In this document: piece by piece, positions 49,864 through 58,409 of the stretch
Numbering within the stretch: position 1 is the first letter of the stretch
Layout: each line of letters begins with the position of its first letter
From: Janthinobacterium lividum
GTDB taxonomy: Bacteria; Pseudomonadota; Gammaproteobacteria; Burkholderiales; Burkholderiaceae_D
Assembly (NCBI RefSeq): GCF_011601275.1
Contig: NZ_JAAOLY010000019.1
Location: 46,366-110,365 of the forward strand
Length of the DNA stretch: 64,000 nucleotides
Direction of reading: 5' to 3'
Notes under the pieces: generated by a model
Told to the model about the DNA's origin: nothing
Seen by the model: the letters and a program-made list of their open reading frames with translations, nothing else
Database searches by the model: none
Translations under genes and position numbers: made by a program

Positions 49864-50310
49864 ATGAGCCAGACAACTGAAACGACACCAGGCATTTCCT
49901 CAGTGGAACGCCGCCAGGGCGACCAGCCGGCAAGTGCTGCGCGCAAATTGAATCTGCTGGTGGTCGACGACAACCAGGAAGTGGGCGAATCGCTGGCCAT
50001 GTTGCTCGAAGCGCTGGGCCACCATGCCGTGGTGGTGCGCAACTGGCAGATGGCCGTCGAGCAAGTCAAGCTGTGCGTGCCCGACGCCGTCTACCTCGAC
50101 ATCGAAATGCCCGGCATCAGCGGCATCGAAATCGGCCGCCGCCTGCACCATAATCCCGAAACGGCCAACGCCGTGCTGATCGCCGTCACCGGCCACAGCC
50201 TGCCCATGTACATGGACGACGCGCTGGCCGTGGGCTTCCGCCACTTCCTCGTCAAGCCCGTGCGCCTGGAAGACCTGGCAACGACGGTCAATGCCGTGCT
50301 GGCCGGCTAA
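49864..50310 (+). CDS. Single-domain response regulator
   Basis: 148 residues: a 28-residue N-terminal tail, then one receiver domain. Acidic pocket VVDDNQ (Asp35, Asp36), phospho-acceptor Asp79 in YLDIEMPG, Thr in VTGHS, Lys131 in FLVKPVR. There is no output domain. No histidine kinase is adjacent. It lies divergent from the iron receptor with the Fur box between. Its ribosome site is weak. Confidence 0.88.
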   Translation: MSQTTETTPGISSVERRQGDQPASAARKLNLLVVDDNQEVGESLAMLLEALGHHAVVVRNWQMAVEQVKLCVPDAVYLDIEMPGISGIEIGRRLHHNPETANAVLIAVTGHSLPMYMDDALAVGFRHFLVKPVRLEDLATTVNAVLAG

Positions 50311-50314
50311 ATTC

Positions 50315-51673
50315 CTACGGCCGGCTCAGCGACCACTGCTGGTTGTTCGCGTTGGTTAAATTCCACTGGATGATCTGCGCGTTTTCCGCCGTGCTCAGGT
50401 TGAGCACATCGAGGGTCAGATTGCTGTAGCGGTTGCTGATCGTCTGGTAGCCGGACGCAGGGCTGGCGAAACGCCATTGCTGGCCCAGTCCGCCCCAGTA
50501 GTTCCATTGGGCTATATTCGTGCCCGCCGTGGTCGAATTGTTGTAGTCGTCCAGGCCCAGCAGGCTGTTCGCATTGATCAGGCTGTAGTAGCCATCCCCG
50601 TGTCCCACAACATACCATTGCTGGTGTTTTGCTCCCGTATACGTTTGCTGCTGCACCAGCGCGCCATTCGCCGTGCCGGCACCCGCCACGGCCAGCGCCT
50701 TGCCGCTCAGGCGTGAGCGCAGCACCGTGAGGCCATCCGAGATGCCGCCGCAGCTGCCGACGGAGAAATTGCGCGTCAGGCTGGGCCAGCCATCGCTGTA
50801 CGTCATCTTCAAAATGTCGAGCTTGGCCGCGCCATTGTCGTTGACGTCGTAATAGTGGATCGACGTGTAGTTGCAGCCATCCTGCTTGAGCACGCCGATA
50901 TGGCCCGGTCCCTTGTACCTGCCATCGAGGTTAGGCAGCAGCGTGCGCGTGCCGCTGTACGGCCCCGTCACGCTGCTGGCGCGCTGCACTTCCACGTAAT
51001 ACGTGCTGTCGGCGCCCTGGCAGCATTTGCCGCGGTTGACGAACAGGTAGTAATACTCGCCGTCGTGGGTGATGTAGGGCGCTTCGATATCCTTGCCGCC
51101 GCCACCGAGAATGGTGGTCACGTTGCCGCTCGTCTTGCCCGTGGCCTGGTTGATTTCCGTCACGCCGATGCCGCCGAAAAACGAGCCGTACGACATGTAG
51201 ACCTTGCCGTCATGATCGCGGAACAGGGCCGGGTCGATGGCATTGATTTCCGCGCCGCCCCCATACGATTGCACGACGATGCCCAGGTCCGTCCAGCTGG
51301 GGTTTTTCAGTGAGGCCGAGCGTGCCACGCCGATGGCCGACACGGACGTGCCGAAGGTGGACACCGAGTAATACAGATAGTAATAGCCGTTCATGTGGAT
51401 TACGTCCGGCGCCCAGTACGAACCGCTGAAGTTGGAAATTTTAGTGGCGATCCAGGCGGGCGGCGTGTTGAACACGGGTGCGGGGCCGGCCGACCATTTC
51501 AGCATATCCGTCGAGGTCGAATACCAGATGCCGTCGCCCGTGGTGAAATTGAAATACGTGTCGCCGTCGCGCGTGAGCGTGCCGGGATCGTGCGCGTTGG
51601 GCACGCCCGTCAGGTTGATCGCCTGCGCATGGGCGCAGAACAGCAGGCAAAGTGCTGCCAGGGATTGTTTCAT
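50315..51673 (-). CDS. Secreted GH43 arabinanase with ricin-type lectin domain
   Basis: 452 residues. Signal peptide (QSLAALCLLFCAHAQA), then a glycoside hydrolase family 43 five-bladed propeller with catalytic base Asp29 (HDPGTL), Asp147 (NAIDPALF) and acid Glu197 (DIEAPYI); this resembles endo-alpha-1,5-L-arabinanases. Residues about 320-452 form a ricin-B-like lectin domain with repeated QQW motifs (HQQWYVV, GQQWRFA, NQQWSLS). It probably degrades plant arabinan outside the cytoplasm. Start ATG 51673 gives the signal peptide. Confidence 0.9.
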   Translation of the reverse strand: MKQSLAALCLLFCAHAQAINLTGVPNAHDPGTLTRDGDTYFNFTTGDGIWYSTSTDMLKWSAGPAPVFNTPPAWIATKISNFSGSYWAPDVIHMNGYYYLYYSVSTFGTSVSAIGVARSASLKNPSWTDLGIVVQSYGGGAEINAIDPALFRDHDGKVYMSYGSFFGGIGVTEINQATGKTSGNVTTILGGGGKDIEAPYITHDGEYYYLFVNRGKCCQGADSTYYVEVQRASSVTGPYSGTRTLLPNLDGRYKGPGHIGVLKQDGCNYTSIHYYDVNDNGAAKLDILKMTYSDGWPSLTRNFSVGSCGGISDGLTVLRSRLSGKALAVAGAGTANGALVQQQTYTGAKHQQWYVVGHGDGYYSLINANSLLGLDDYNNSTTAGTNIAQWNYWGGLGQQWRFASPASGYQTISNRYSNLTLDVLNLSTAENAQIIQWNLTNANNQQWSLSRP

Positions 51674-51766
51674 CGTTGTCTCCGTACTGTTTTTATGGGG
51701 CGGTCCAAGCCGCACCCCAGAGTAGGGCGATGGTCAAATTTGCACTAATGAATTTTTTGCAGGAAG

Positions 51767-51786
51767 CGATACCTGGGCAGGTATCG
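51767..51786. promoter_or_regulatory. Operator-like palindrome upstream of the GH43 gene
   Basis: CGATACCTG and CAGGTATCG, nine-base perfect arms around GG, about 95 bases upstream of the GH43 start. It has the form of a dimeric transcription-factor site; the factor is unknown. Confidence 0.45.
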
Positions 51787-51814
51787 GCCAGAGATAAAAA
51801 CTGGCGCCGGAATG

Positions 51815-51841
51815 GAAAAAGCCCGGTTCGAAAACCGGGCT
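51815..51841 (-). terminator. Former tRNA-His terminator, now next to the tRNA fragment
   Basis: Minus strand: AGCCCGGTT / AACCGGGCT stem followed by TTTTTCC. It directly follows the displaced 3' half of tRNA-His and was probably the original terminator of that tRNA before integration. Confidence 0.65.
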
Positions 51842-51852
51842 CTTCTTTATTT

Positions 51853-51900
51853 TGTGGGGTGGCTGATGGGGCTCGAACCCACGACAATAGGAATCACAAC
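51853..51900. repeat. attL: duplicated 3' half of tRNA-His
   Basis: This 48-base stretch repeats 55656-55703, the 3' half of the intact tRNA-His gene. The first 35 bases are identical (including the CCA end and T arm) and two mismatches follow. Sequence beyond it does not complete a tRNA, so it is a remnant att site, not a gene. Confidence 0.85.
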
Positions 51901-52316
51901 CCTAGCGCTGAATAGATATTTATACTTATAAATCATATGCTTAAATTTTTAATTTTCCAATGATGATATTTTTTCGTTACCATTCTATGTGGCCTGCAGA
52001 CCTTCTGTTGGAAGATTTGTGCGCCCGCTAAAGGCCGGTCAAGGAAAATTTTCATTAGTAATATTCCATCCAAGTCGCCAGCGGCGGAGTTCGGCCTTCT
52101 GCCGCCAATAGTAGAAAAAATCATTTTTTCATACAAGCAAGACGTTATCCTCAAATATATGGGCTGGGTTTGGCCAGAAGTGGTTACTCAATCTCCCGAT
52201 TTTCAATAGAATCTACCGCATCCAGATTAAATTCCGCTAACAAATAAAGATTGATTTTCGCAAATTCTTGCATCAGAATAATTGCCAATTCACAAACAGC
52301 AGAATCGGACTACTCC
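51901..52316. other. AT-rich left end of the islet
   Basis: About 415 bases of low GC next to attL. No gene I can support; short frames here lack ribosome sites and coding style. Confidence 0.4.
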
Positions 52317-53021
52317 ATGTACAAAAAAACCTTGTTGATATTAATGTTGACTGCCTGCGCCATGGGGGTGTCCGCCCAAGTCGTGCCGGCGAGCAAAAAA
52401 GATAAGCCCACCAAAGCGATCACGGCGGAAGCGGTAAAGCCAGCGCCTGTTAACGTGACAAAGCCTACGGGGCCAGTTGGATTTGGCCCCATCAAGTTCG
52501 ACATGAGCAAGGAAGAGTTAGAGGCGCTGCTAGCCGGTGACAGCGTGTATTTGGCGGGACCGTTGACCGTTAAAGAGATGAAAAACTATGAACCAAAGGA
52601 AGGTACCGTTTGGTATGAGGGGCAGTTGATGGTACCCCAGTCATCCTCCCCGGTTAAATCTACTTTCGTTTTCGCAAACGGTAAGATGACCTATTTCTCG
52701 ATGGAGCCTCATGAAATCACGTGGGCGGATATGCAAAAGCAGGTTGCAGAGAAGTATGGGGCTGGCGAACTCAAGGACGATCAAAAGGAAGAGCAGTGCA
52801 TTTACAAAAACGGCTCCAATTTTAAGATCCTCAGTGGCACTAAATCGGTAACATGGCGCCAAGCCACTTCGGCTACCGAACAGATCACGACATCGGCCTC
52901 TGATATGCAATTTGCAATGTGCCCGGCGAGTTTGCGTGATCAAATGTTCTCGGTGAAGACGAAAACGATCTCGTTTTCACGCGGGCCAATCAAACGCGAA
53001 AACAGTAAGAGCCTCTTTTAG
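52317..53021 (+). CDS. Exported protein of unknown function (islet)
   Basis: 234 residues. Signal peptide KKTLLILMLTACAMGVSAQ, then a Lys/Pro/Thr-rich linker and a soluble domain starting VGFGPIKFDMSKEELEALLA, similar in style to short periplasmic domains that follow a gene-internal switch or bind ligand. Two Cys in the C-terminal half. Family not recognised. Start ATG 52317. It appears intact. Confidence 0.7.
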   Translation: MYKKTLLILMLTACAMGVSAQVVPASKKDKPTKAITAEAVKPAPVNVTKPTGPVGFGPIKFDMSKEELEALLAGDSVYLAGPLTVKEMKNYEPKEGTVWYEGQLMVPQSSSPVKSTFVFANGKMTYFSMEPHEITWADMQKQVAEKYGAGELKDDQKEEQCIYKNGSNFKILSGTKSVTWRQATSATEQITTSASDMQFAMCPASLRDQMFSVKTKTISFSRGPIKRENSKSLF

Positions 53022-53143
53022 TCGTCCGTTTCAAGACGTTCGCGATAGGCGGGCCGACTCCCCCTTCGTGAACACGACGTCGCATAGTTTCACGACAAGG
53101 TGCCGGTTTGTGATGGGGCGAATGATCATACAAGGGAGAATAG

Positions 53144-54336
53144 TTATTCGGTGGCGCCAGCCTTCTTTACTTTCCTGCGATCATATTGCTTGTGCGTGGT
53201 GCTGGGGTTGGCGTGGGCGGCAAAATCGTAAGCGTCGGCGTTGCGCTGGTCGAACTTGGCGGTAATAGCGGCCGGCCGAATATCCTGCGGCGAAAAATAC
53301 TGCGCATGGTCTGCCAGTCGGTAGTCAGCCTCATACTTCGCCACTTTCAGCCCCTTCTTGTACGCCAGGATATATTCGAGTTCTGCCGCGCGTTTGCGAG
53401 CGAGCGCGGCGGCAGCTTGCGCGTCAAACGATGCGATCCACTCGAACATGGCGTCCTGCCACACCGACCCCATCCCCGACCGTGTATATGCCTGGCCTTT
53501 TGAGTTGGCGAACAGGAACTGGCGCGGCACCGAGTGCGTTTGCTCGGCGCGCGCGACGACCACGCGCAACCTGGTCGACCACTCGCGCAGCTTCAATACC
53601 TCGGCCTGGCCATTCTTGCGCTTGGCGCTGGTGACGAGCACGCCTTCCTTCGTCTTGCCATCGATATGGAACGGCCGCACCTCGGCCGCGCGAAAGCCGG
53701 TCAGGTAGGTGAGCATGGCCGCGCAGCCCAGATTGCGGAAGGTGGCGGTCTGGCGCAGCGACCACAGGTAAAAGCGCACTACCTGGCTGCGTGTGATGGT
53801 GCGCACATTCTTCTCGATGTCGTTTTGCATGATGTCCGTGAACGGCATCGCCTCGATCACGCCCCAGCGCACGGCGTACTTCCATATCGTCGACATCAAC
53901 GACAGCTCCTTGTTCGCCTTCGCCGACGCACCTGCTTTGGCGCGCGCGTCCAGATACTGATAGCCGTGCAGCATGCGCAGCGATTTCGGGACCATCTTGC
54001 CAAAGAACTTGGTTAGGTTCTTGTAGTCAGATTTCCGGACTGTCATGCCATCCTTGGACTGATCGAGGTAATGGGGGGCGCAATCTCGTCGCGGAACAGC
54101 TCGATCAGCTGCGCCACCGATCCGGCGATGATCTTGCCCTCTATGATGTCGAGCGCCTTGCGCTTGGCCGCGCGATCCGCATCTGCAATGCCCTTGCGAT
54201 CACCGACGACGGTCGTGGCCTGCGTCTCGCTGCTGCCGTCCGTGTGCTGGTAGTAGTAGGATATCTTCTGGACGCCGACGCGCTTGTAAAGGCGGTCGAC
54301 GCCGGTGTGCTTTTTATTTGTGTTGATGATAGTGCC
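53144..54336 (-). pseudogene. Tyrosine-recombinase integrase, frameshifted
   Basis: The C-terminal 300 residues are open from 54046 to 53144 and include the catalytic Arg in TGFRAAEVRPF, box II DIRPAAIT (canonical His replaced by Gln in the HxxR position) and Tyr in THKQYDRRK. The N-terminal part (54336-54043, another frame) encodes an arm- and core-binding segment (VDRLYKRVGVQKISYYYQHT through AQLIELFRDEIAP) and stops at a TGA overlapping the ATG at 54046. One added base in the six-C run (six G at 54073-54078 on the plus strand) would join the two frames into HYLDQSKDGMTV. No ATG starts the N-terminal frame; it is bounded by TAG at 54339-54337. Confidence 0.72.
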
Positions 54337-54385
54337 CTAGGGCGCACGCATCAACCACAATGCGGCCGCGTTTCTGGTGGGTTGT

Positions 54386-54407
54386 TTTGTGCAGACGTAT
54401 GCACAAA
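54386..54407. promoter_or_regulatory. Inverted repeat upstream of the integrase
   Basis: TTTGTGC and GCACAAA, seven-base arms eight bases apart, lie about 50 bases upstream of the integrase reading frame. This could be a repressor or integrase arm site; evidence is only symmetry and position. Confidence 0.35.
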
Positions 54408-54543
54408 CTTTTAGCCATGAAAAATGAACGGGCCTGAGTCGTTGCATAGGGGCAATGGCCGGAATCAGGTTGGTTGAAAATTTGGAAAATCACGCAATAG
54501 TAGCTGTGCTGTATCATGCTTAAAAAACACCTAAGGATTCAGC

Positions 54544-55203
54544 ATGAAAAAGGCGCTTGGCGTTGGCTTTGTAGTGGTTTGTCTTGCTATTGGGAGCTAT
54601 TAGGGCTCGATTAAATATCGAGAGTCACAGCTCGTGGCTGCTATAGCACCACTGGTAAAGAATGGGTCGATCAGAGTCAACGATTCCATATTGGTCGAAG
54701 TTGATCCCGGGAATATTACTTATGGCGAGGCGATTAAAAAGCTTGATGAGAATACGTCGGAGATAGACAAGAAAATTATTGAGTTGCAGAGTTTGGATGC
54801 CTCAATTGCTCCTGGAAAGCAAAGCTCGGCTGTTGAGTATCTCCGGGGCGGACAAGCTCTCACCCGCAGCTTGGCTGGGCTGAGTAAAAAGGGTCTGTCC
54901 ATGAGTGCGGCGCGAGACACATCGGATGCGGAAATGAAGGAGCTACGTGCCGCATCTGGTTACGCGGTTGAGTATGCCCTCAAATCGGCGAAGAGGGCGA
55001 ATGAGGCTGCCACTAAAGCCATAACTGTTTACTTTGAACAGTCGTCAGAGATGTGCGAGTCAGCTAAAAAGTTTAAGGATCAGCGGCAGAAATTTCTGAA
55101 GGATGGCATGTCAGAAAATGTTGTTAATCTGGAGAACCTGGATAAGCTCATTGATAAATGCAAGAAAAGTACAGGGCAGGATAAGGCGCAGACAAAGTCT
55201 TGA
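54544..55203 (+). pseudogene. Membrane-anchored coiled-coil protein with internal amber codon (islet)
   Basis: The natural start is ATG 54544, with TAAGGA upstream, followed by a hydrophobic segment KKALGVGFVVVCLAIGSY. The next codon is TAG (54601-54603), then the same frame runs on for 200 codons (GSIKYRESQL onward) to the stop at 55203. A TGG-to-TAG change is the simplest explanation. The remainder is helical and charged, and Cys-poor. Restart at GTG 54634 would lack the membrane segment. Function unknown. Confidence 0.6.
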
Positions 55204-55311
55204 TCCTTAGGGACGCGCATGTGACATCGCATTGAAATAGAGCTTTACCCTACCGCCTTCCGGTGGTTTTTTTATCAAAGTATTTGCACGTTTGATTTTC
55301 TGGGGGAAGCA

Positions 55312-55551
55312 ATGCCCAAAGCCGCACCGCGCCTTTGCACGTTTCCCGCTTGCCGTGTCCTGGTCCATGATGGCAGCGGGCGTTGTGTTGCGCATCCAAG
55401 GCCCATGTGGGGCAAGCGCGCCGAGATTCTTGAGGATGAGCGGCCTACTCGCCCACTACTGCTACCTGAGGGTGCCGATGCGAGTTCGGTTATCACCTCG
55501 CATGGGGACCTACAAAGTGTGGTTCCCCACAACACAACCCCTCGATCGTAA
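55312..55551 (+). pseudogene. Truncated phage-type HNH endonuclease N-terminus
   Basis: 79 residues with a good GGGGGAAG ribosome site. The first 40 residues (PRLCTFPACRVLVHDGSGRC followed by VAHPRP and WGKRAE) match the N-terminal zinc-like segment of phage HNH nucleases that sit next to terminase genes. The HNH core is absent and the frame ends in unrelated sequence (VVPHNTTPRS). Likely a deletion scar. Confidence 0.55.
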
Positions 55552-55604
55552 AAGTGATGATAAGTCAACGCATTGGAAAATTATAGAATTCGTTGGGAAA
55601 ATAC

Positions 55605-55637
55605 AAAAAGGGTTACAAGCCGAAGCATGTAACCCTT
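55605..55637 (-). terminator. tRNA-His terminator supplied by the islet
   Basis: Minus strand: AAAGGGTTACA / TGTAACCCTTT stem followed by T residues, 20 bases beyond the tRNA 3' end. It differs from the GC-rich terminator at 51815-51841. Confidence 0.65.
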
Positions 55638-55655
55638 TGATTTTCCTACTCATTC

Positions 55656-55703
55656 TGTGGGGTGGCTGATGGGGCTCGAACCCACGACAACAGGAATCAC
55701 AAT
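55656..55703. repeat. attR: 3' half of the intact tRNA-His
   Basis: Partner of 51853-51900. Because the tRNA is read on the minus strand, this copy is the one that restores the gene after integration. Confidence 0.8.
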
Positions 55704-55734
55704 CCTGGACTCTACCAACTGAGCTACAGCCACC
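55658..55734 (-). tRNA. tRNA-His (GTG)
   Basis: 77 bases including the encoded CCA (55658-55660). It starts GGTGGCTGTAGCTCAG with the extra 5' G typical of tRNA-His, has anticodon GTG in the loop ATTGTGATT, T-arm GGTTCGAGCC and discriminator C. The acceptor stem pairs fully. Confidence 0.95.
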
Positions 55735-55779
55735 ACTGTCTTACTTACCTGTTTAGCTGTTTTGCTGAACAGGTGCCGA

Positions 55780-55808
55780 ATTATACAAAGAACTCGGCGA
55801 AGTGGCAA
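55780..55808 (-). promoter_or_regulatory. Promoter of tRNA-His
   Basis: Minus strand: TTGCCA (55808-55803), 17 bases, TATAAT (55785-55780). Close to consensus and 46 bases upstream of the mature 5' end. Confidence 0.8.
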
Positions 55809-55875
55809 ATCTAAATGCAGTCTTTTTTAAAGAATCGAAAGATTGCATGAAAACGGCCGCTTTTGCCCGCACCGC

Positions 55876-56721
55876 TCACACGGACAGGTGTGCGACGGGC
55901 GGCTGCAAGTCCAGCAAACCGGCGAAGGCTTGCGCCAGGGACTCGACCTTGGCCGTCGTGTAGCCCTGCAGCTGGGGCGCATCGTTGCCGGTGCGGCGCA
56001 GGCTGGCAGCGTCGAGCAAACGGGCCAGCTGGCGCGCCACGGCGTCGCCCGTGTCGACCAGCGTGATCGTTTCCTGCGTATGCGCGCGTACCGTGCGCAC
56101 GATGGCGTCCTGCACGAAGGGGTAGTGCGTACAGCCGAGCACGAGGGTATCGACGCCTTGTTCCAGCATGGGTGCGATGTAGCGTTCCAGCATGGCGCTG
56201 GTGGCGTCCAACGGGTCGTTGCCCAGCTCGCATTGCTCGATGCGGTCGGCCAGGCCTATGCAGGGCTGCAAGATGAACGTGGCGCCTGTGGCTGCGCTCA
56301 CCTGCTCGCGCAGGGCCAGCAGCTTGTCGCCGCGCAAGGCGCGTTCCGTGGCCAGCACGGCGATCTTGCCGTTGCGGCTGATGGTGGCTGCCGGTTTCAG
56401 GCCCGGTTCGACGCCGACGATGGGCAGGTCGGGGTAGCGTGCGCGCAGCGCCTTGATGGCGGCGATGGTGGCCGTGTTGCACGCCACCACCAGTGCTTTC
56501 GCGCCTTGCTGCAACAAGAAGGCGGTGATCGCCAGCGAACGGTCGATCACTTGCTGTTCCGTCTTGTCGCCATATGGCGCATAGGCGGAATCGGCAAAGT
56601 AAATCAAATCTTCCTGCGGCAGCTGCGCGCGGATATGGCGCAGCACCGACAGGCCGCCCACGCCGGAGTCGAAGATGCCGATGGGCGCGTCAGGGTGGGC
56701 ATTGCTTGCAATAGAAGTCAT
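55876..56721 (-). CDS. murI: Glutamate racemase
   Basis: 281 residues. Makes D-glutamate for peptidoglycan. Catalytic Cys pair: first in ALVVACNTATIAA, second in LVLGCTHYPFVQ; N-terminal IFDSGVGGLSVLRHI and the YFADSAYAPYG motif. Located between the tRNA-His and fumA. Confidence 0.94.
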   Translation of the reverse strand: MTSIASNAHPDAPIGIFDSGVGGLSVLRHIRAQLPQEDLIYFADSAYAPYGDKTEQQVIDRSLAITAFLLQQGAKALVVACNTATIAAIKALRARYPDLPIVGVEPGLKPAATISRNGKIAVLATERALRGDKLLALREQVSAATGATFILQPCIGLADRIEQCELGNDPLDATSAMLERYIAPMLEQGVDTLVLGCTHYPFVQDAIVRTVRAHTQETITLVDTGDAVARQLARLLDAASLRRTGNDAPQLQGYTTAKVESLAQAFAGLLDLQPPVAHLSV

Positions 56722-56737
56722 GGGAAACCGGAGTAGA

Positions 56738-56772
56738 TAAAAAAACGCCGCGCTATGTTACTGCGCGGCGTT
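56738..56772 (-). terminator. Terminator of fumA
   Basis: Minus-strand stem AACGCCGCGC / GCGCGGCGTT followed by seven T. Confidence 0.85.
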
Positions 56773-56787
56773 AATGGTAGAGCTTGT

Positions 56788-58329
56788 TTAAGCAACCGTC
56801 ACGGGAATCTTGCTCACGCTATTGAGTTGCTCGATCTTCGCCTGCCATTCCTTCGGACCCGTGTTGTGCACCGACGTGCCCTTCGAGTCCACGGCCACCG
56901 TCACCGGCATGTCGACGACGTCGAATTCGTAGATCGCTTCCATGCCCATGTCGGCAAAGCCCAGCACTTTCGCGCCCTTGATGGCTTTCGACACCAGGTA
57001 GGCGGAACCGCCCACGGCCATCAGATAGGCCGATTGGTGCTTCTGGATCGATTCGATGGCGACCGGGCCACGTTCGGCCTTGCCGATCATGGCGATCAGG
57101 CCCGTCTTTTCCAGCATCATGTCGGTGAACTTGTCCATGCGCGTGGCGGTCGTCGGACCGGCAGGGCCAACCACTTCGTCGCGCACCGGGTCGACCGGGC
57201 CGACGTAGTAGATCACGCGGTTTTTAAAATCGACCGGCAATTCTTCGCCCTTGGCCAGCATGTCCTGGATGCGCTTGTGCGCGGCATCGCGGCCCGTCAG
57301 CATCTTGCCGTTCAACAGCAAGGTCTGGCCCGGCGTCCACGAAGCGACTTCTTCTTTCGTCAGGGTGTTCAGGTCGACGCGCTTGGATTTTTCCGTATCC
57401 GGCGTCCAGTGCACTTCCGGCCACGACGACAGCGATGGCGGTTCCATGTAGGCCGGGCCCGAACCGTCGAGCACAAAGTGGCCGTGGCGCGTGGCGGCGC
57501 AGTTCGGGATCATGGCGACGGGTTTCGACGCGGCGTGCGTCGGGTGCATCATGATTTTCACGTCAAGCACGGTCGTCAGGCCGCCCAGGCCCTGCGCGCC
57601 GATGCCCAGCGAGTTGATCTTGTCGCACAGCTCGATACGCAGTTCTTCCAGCTTGTTTTGCGGGCCGCGCTGTTTCAGCTCAAACATGTCGATGTCTTCC
57701 ATCAACACTTCTTTTGCCATCAGCATGGCTTTTTCGGCCGTGCCGCCGATGCCGATGCCCAGCATGCCAGGCGGGCACCAGCCGGCGCCCATGGTCGGCA
57801 CGGTTTTCATGACCCAGTCGACCAGCGAATCGGACGGGTTCATCATGATCATCTTGGATTTGTTTTCCGAACCGCCGCCCTTGGCAGCCACTTTCACGTC
57901 GACGGTATTGCCTTCGACCAGTTCCATGTGCACGACGGCCGGCGTGTTGTCCTTGGTGTTCTTGCGGTCGAAATGCGGGTCGGCCACGATGGAAGCGCGC
58001 AGCTTGTTGTCGTCGAAGTTGTAGGCGCGGCGCACGCCTTCGTTGACGGCATCGGTGACTGTGCCGGAGAATCCTTCGAAGCGCACGCCCATGCCGATTT
58101 TCAGGAAGACGTTGACGATACCCGTGTCCTGGCAGATAGGACGCTTGCCTTCCGCGCACATGCGCGAGTTGGTCAGGATTTGCGCGATCGCATCTTTTGC
58201 CGCCGGGCTTTGCTCGGCCGCGTAGGCGCGCGCCAGATGCTCGATATAATCAGCAGGGTGGTAGTAGCTAATGTACTGCAACGCTGCGGCGACGGATTCG
58301 ATCAGGTCTTCTTGCTTTATGACAGTCAT
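56788..58329 (-). CDS. fumA: Fumarate hydratase, class I (iron-sulfur)
   Basis: 513 residues, class I size. Interconverts fumarate and malate with an oxygen-sensitive 4Fe-4S cluster. Candidate Cys ligands are in GKRPICQDTG, GAGWCPPGMLG and MIPNCAATRHGHF. Conserved C-terminal half includes VGPAGPTTATRMDKFTDMML. Start ATG 58329 is the usual N-terminus (MTVIKQEDLI); the long open frame upstream is not homologous. The next gene on the same strand ends 80 bases upstream. Confidence 0.95.
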   Translation of the reverse strand: MTVIKQEDLIESVAAALQYISYYHPADYIEHLARAYAAEQSPAAKDAIAQILTNSRMCAEGKRPICQDTGIVNVFLKIGMGVRFEGFSGTVTDAVNEGVRRAYNFDDNKLRASIVADPHFDRKNTKDNTPAVVHMELVEGNTVDVKVAAKGGGSENKSKMIMMNPSDSLVDWVMKTVPTMGAGWCPPGMLGIGIGGTAEKAMLMAKEVLMEDIDMFELKQRGPQNKLEELRIELCDKINSLGIGAQGLGGLTTVLDVKIMMHPTHAASKPVAMIPNCAATRHGHFVLDGSGPAYMEPPSLSSWPEVHWTPDTEKSKRVDLNTLTKEEVASWTPGQTLLLNGKMLTGRDAAHKRIQDMLAKGEELPVDFKNRVIYYVGPVDPVRDEVVGPAGPTTATRMDKFTDMMLEKTGLIAMIGKAERGPVAIESIQKHQSAYLMAVGGSAYLVSKAIKGAKVLGFADMGMEAIYEFDVVDMPVTVAVDSKGTSVHNTGPKEWQAKIEQLNSVSKIPVTVA

Positions 58330-58409
58330 GGTGTTCTCGCGGTGGATAAGAAGGGTAAGACTCTTTGCTGAAAGCCCATGGCCGCCTCTGGCAGCCATGG
58401 GCTTCGGGT

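Larger units (their letters stand above)
51853..55703. mobile_element. Decayed integrative element in tRNA-His
   Basis: About 3.85 kb bounded by the duplicated tRNA-His 3' end. GC drops at both ends and codon use differs from the host. Contents: an exported protein of unknown function, a tyrosine integrase with frameshift, a membrane coiled-coil gene with an internal amber codon, and the N-terminus of a phage-type HNH protein. No portal, terminase or conjugation genes remain. It looks like a phage or island reduced by deletion and now probably immobile. Confidence 0.75.

Noticed and set aside
51853..51900. Second tRNA-His gene
   Set aside because: Only the 3' half is present; there is no D arm, no matching 5' acceptor strand and no promoter, so it is an att remnant.
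51933..52154. 73-codon minus-strand frame at the left end of the islet
   Set aside because: No ribosome site, no terminator and no recognisable protein in AT-rich sequence where short frames are expected.
51853..55703. Intact prophage or conjugative element
   Set aside because: Too short, and no replication, capsid, packaging or transfer genes are present; two of four genes are disrupted.
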